5,935 nucleotides of DNA. Source: Actinomycetota bacterium. GTDB lineage: Bacteria > Actinomycetota > Thermoleophilia > Solirubrobacterales > Solirubrobacteraceae. The DNA lies in NCBI GenBank assembly GCA_903970315.1, contig CAJCIJ010000243.1, positions 1 through 5,935 of the forward strand, in the 5' to 3' direction. A program made the translations under genes and the position numbers. The notes under the pieces were generated by a model that worked only from the letters and a program-made list of their open reading frames with translations, had not been told where the DNA came from and did not search any database. Positions 5,837-5,935 of this stretch are shown here, piece after piece (position 1 is the stretch's first letter; the number at the start of each line of letters is the position of its first letter).

Positions 5837-5935
5837 CTAGGCCGCTTCGCGCATGCCGCCGTCGCGCTCGTGATCAAACGGCGCGGCGGTGTCCAGCGCA
5901 AGCTCGCTGGTCTGCATCTGATCGGACTCTCCCAG
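5837..5935 (-). CDS. C-terminal end of an unidentified minus-strand gene (5' partial)
   Basis: The minus-strand frame is open from the window edge to TAG at 5839-5837, 32 codons, ending TSELALDTAAPFDHERDGGM followed by REAA. The residues are mixed and acidic, without a motif I recognise. Position immediately upstream of bioD, with 15 bases between stop and start, suggests an operon partner, and other biotin genes such as bioF or bioB are the natural candidates, but the tail does not show which. A second reading is that translation starts at the ATG at 5917, giving a complete 26-residue peptide; that is less likely because the frame stays open upstream to the edge. Confidence 0.55.
   Translation of the reverse strand: MGESDQMQTSELALDTAAPFDHERDGGMREAA

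Noticed and set aside
5822..5935. Biotin repressor operator near bioD
   Set aside because: No BirA- or BioR-like palindrome is visible, and the space before bioD is only 15 bases between genes.

Overview
The window is high-GC bacterial chromosomal DNA, by eye around two-thirds GC or more except for the first ~230 bases. The gene content suggests an actinobacterium: the GH15 protein closely resembles the mycobacterial trehalase family, and the rubredoxin is of the short acidic type common in that phylum. A deep-branching class such as Thermoleophilia is possible, but that is inference and the taxon cannot be fixed from this window.

Layout: (1) Bases 1-162 encode the last 53 residues of an IS3-family transposase (OrfB), entering from the left edge; the right end of the element is probably near base 214. 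(2) Bases 231-1353 are prfB, peptide chain release factor 2. It is split by the classical programmed +1 frameshift: a 28-codon zero-frame leader ends at an in-frame TGA in TATCTTTGAC, and the rest lies in the +1 frame. A plain ORF call starting at 301 misses the true N-terminus. (3) Bases 1354-1500 are intergenic, with a hairpin and a short minus-strand coding remnant. (4) Bases 1501-3522 encode a GH15 trehalase/glucoamylase-like enzyme, 3548-3730 a rubredoxin, and 3727-5055 BioA; these three are tightly spaced and probably co-transcribed, with the rubredoxin stop and the probable bioA TTG start overlapping. (5) On the minus strand, converging on bioA, are bioD (5821-5114, TTG start) and, upstream of it, the C-terminal end of another gene cut by the window edge. 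The facing ends of bioA and bioD lie in a degenerate 24-bp tandem repeat.

BioA (KAPA to DAPA) and BioD (DAPA to dethiobiotin) catalyse consecutive steps of biotin synthesis, so the right half is a biotin locus with its two genes convergent rather than in one operon. The GH15 enzyme and rubredoxin have no established link to biotin; the rubredoxin is possibly coupled to bioA at translation.

Most of the window is recognisable housekeeping or metabolic sequence, and I see no clear candidate for a wholly new system. The points most worth checking are the prfB frameshift site that keeps the slip sequence but lacks a strong Shine-Dalgarno-like stimulator, the IS end only about 16 bases from the prfB start, and the repeat spanning the ends of bioA and bioD.
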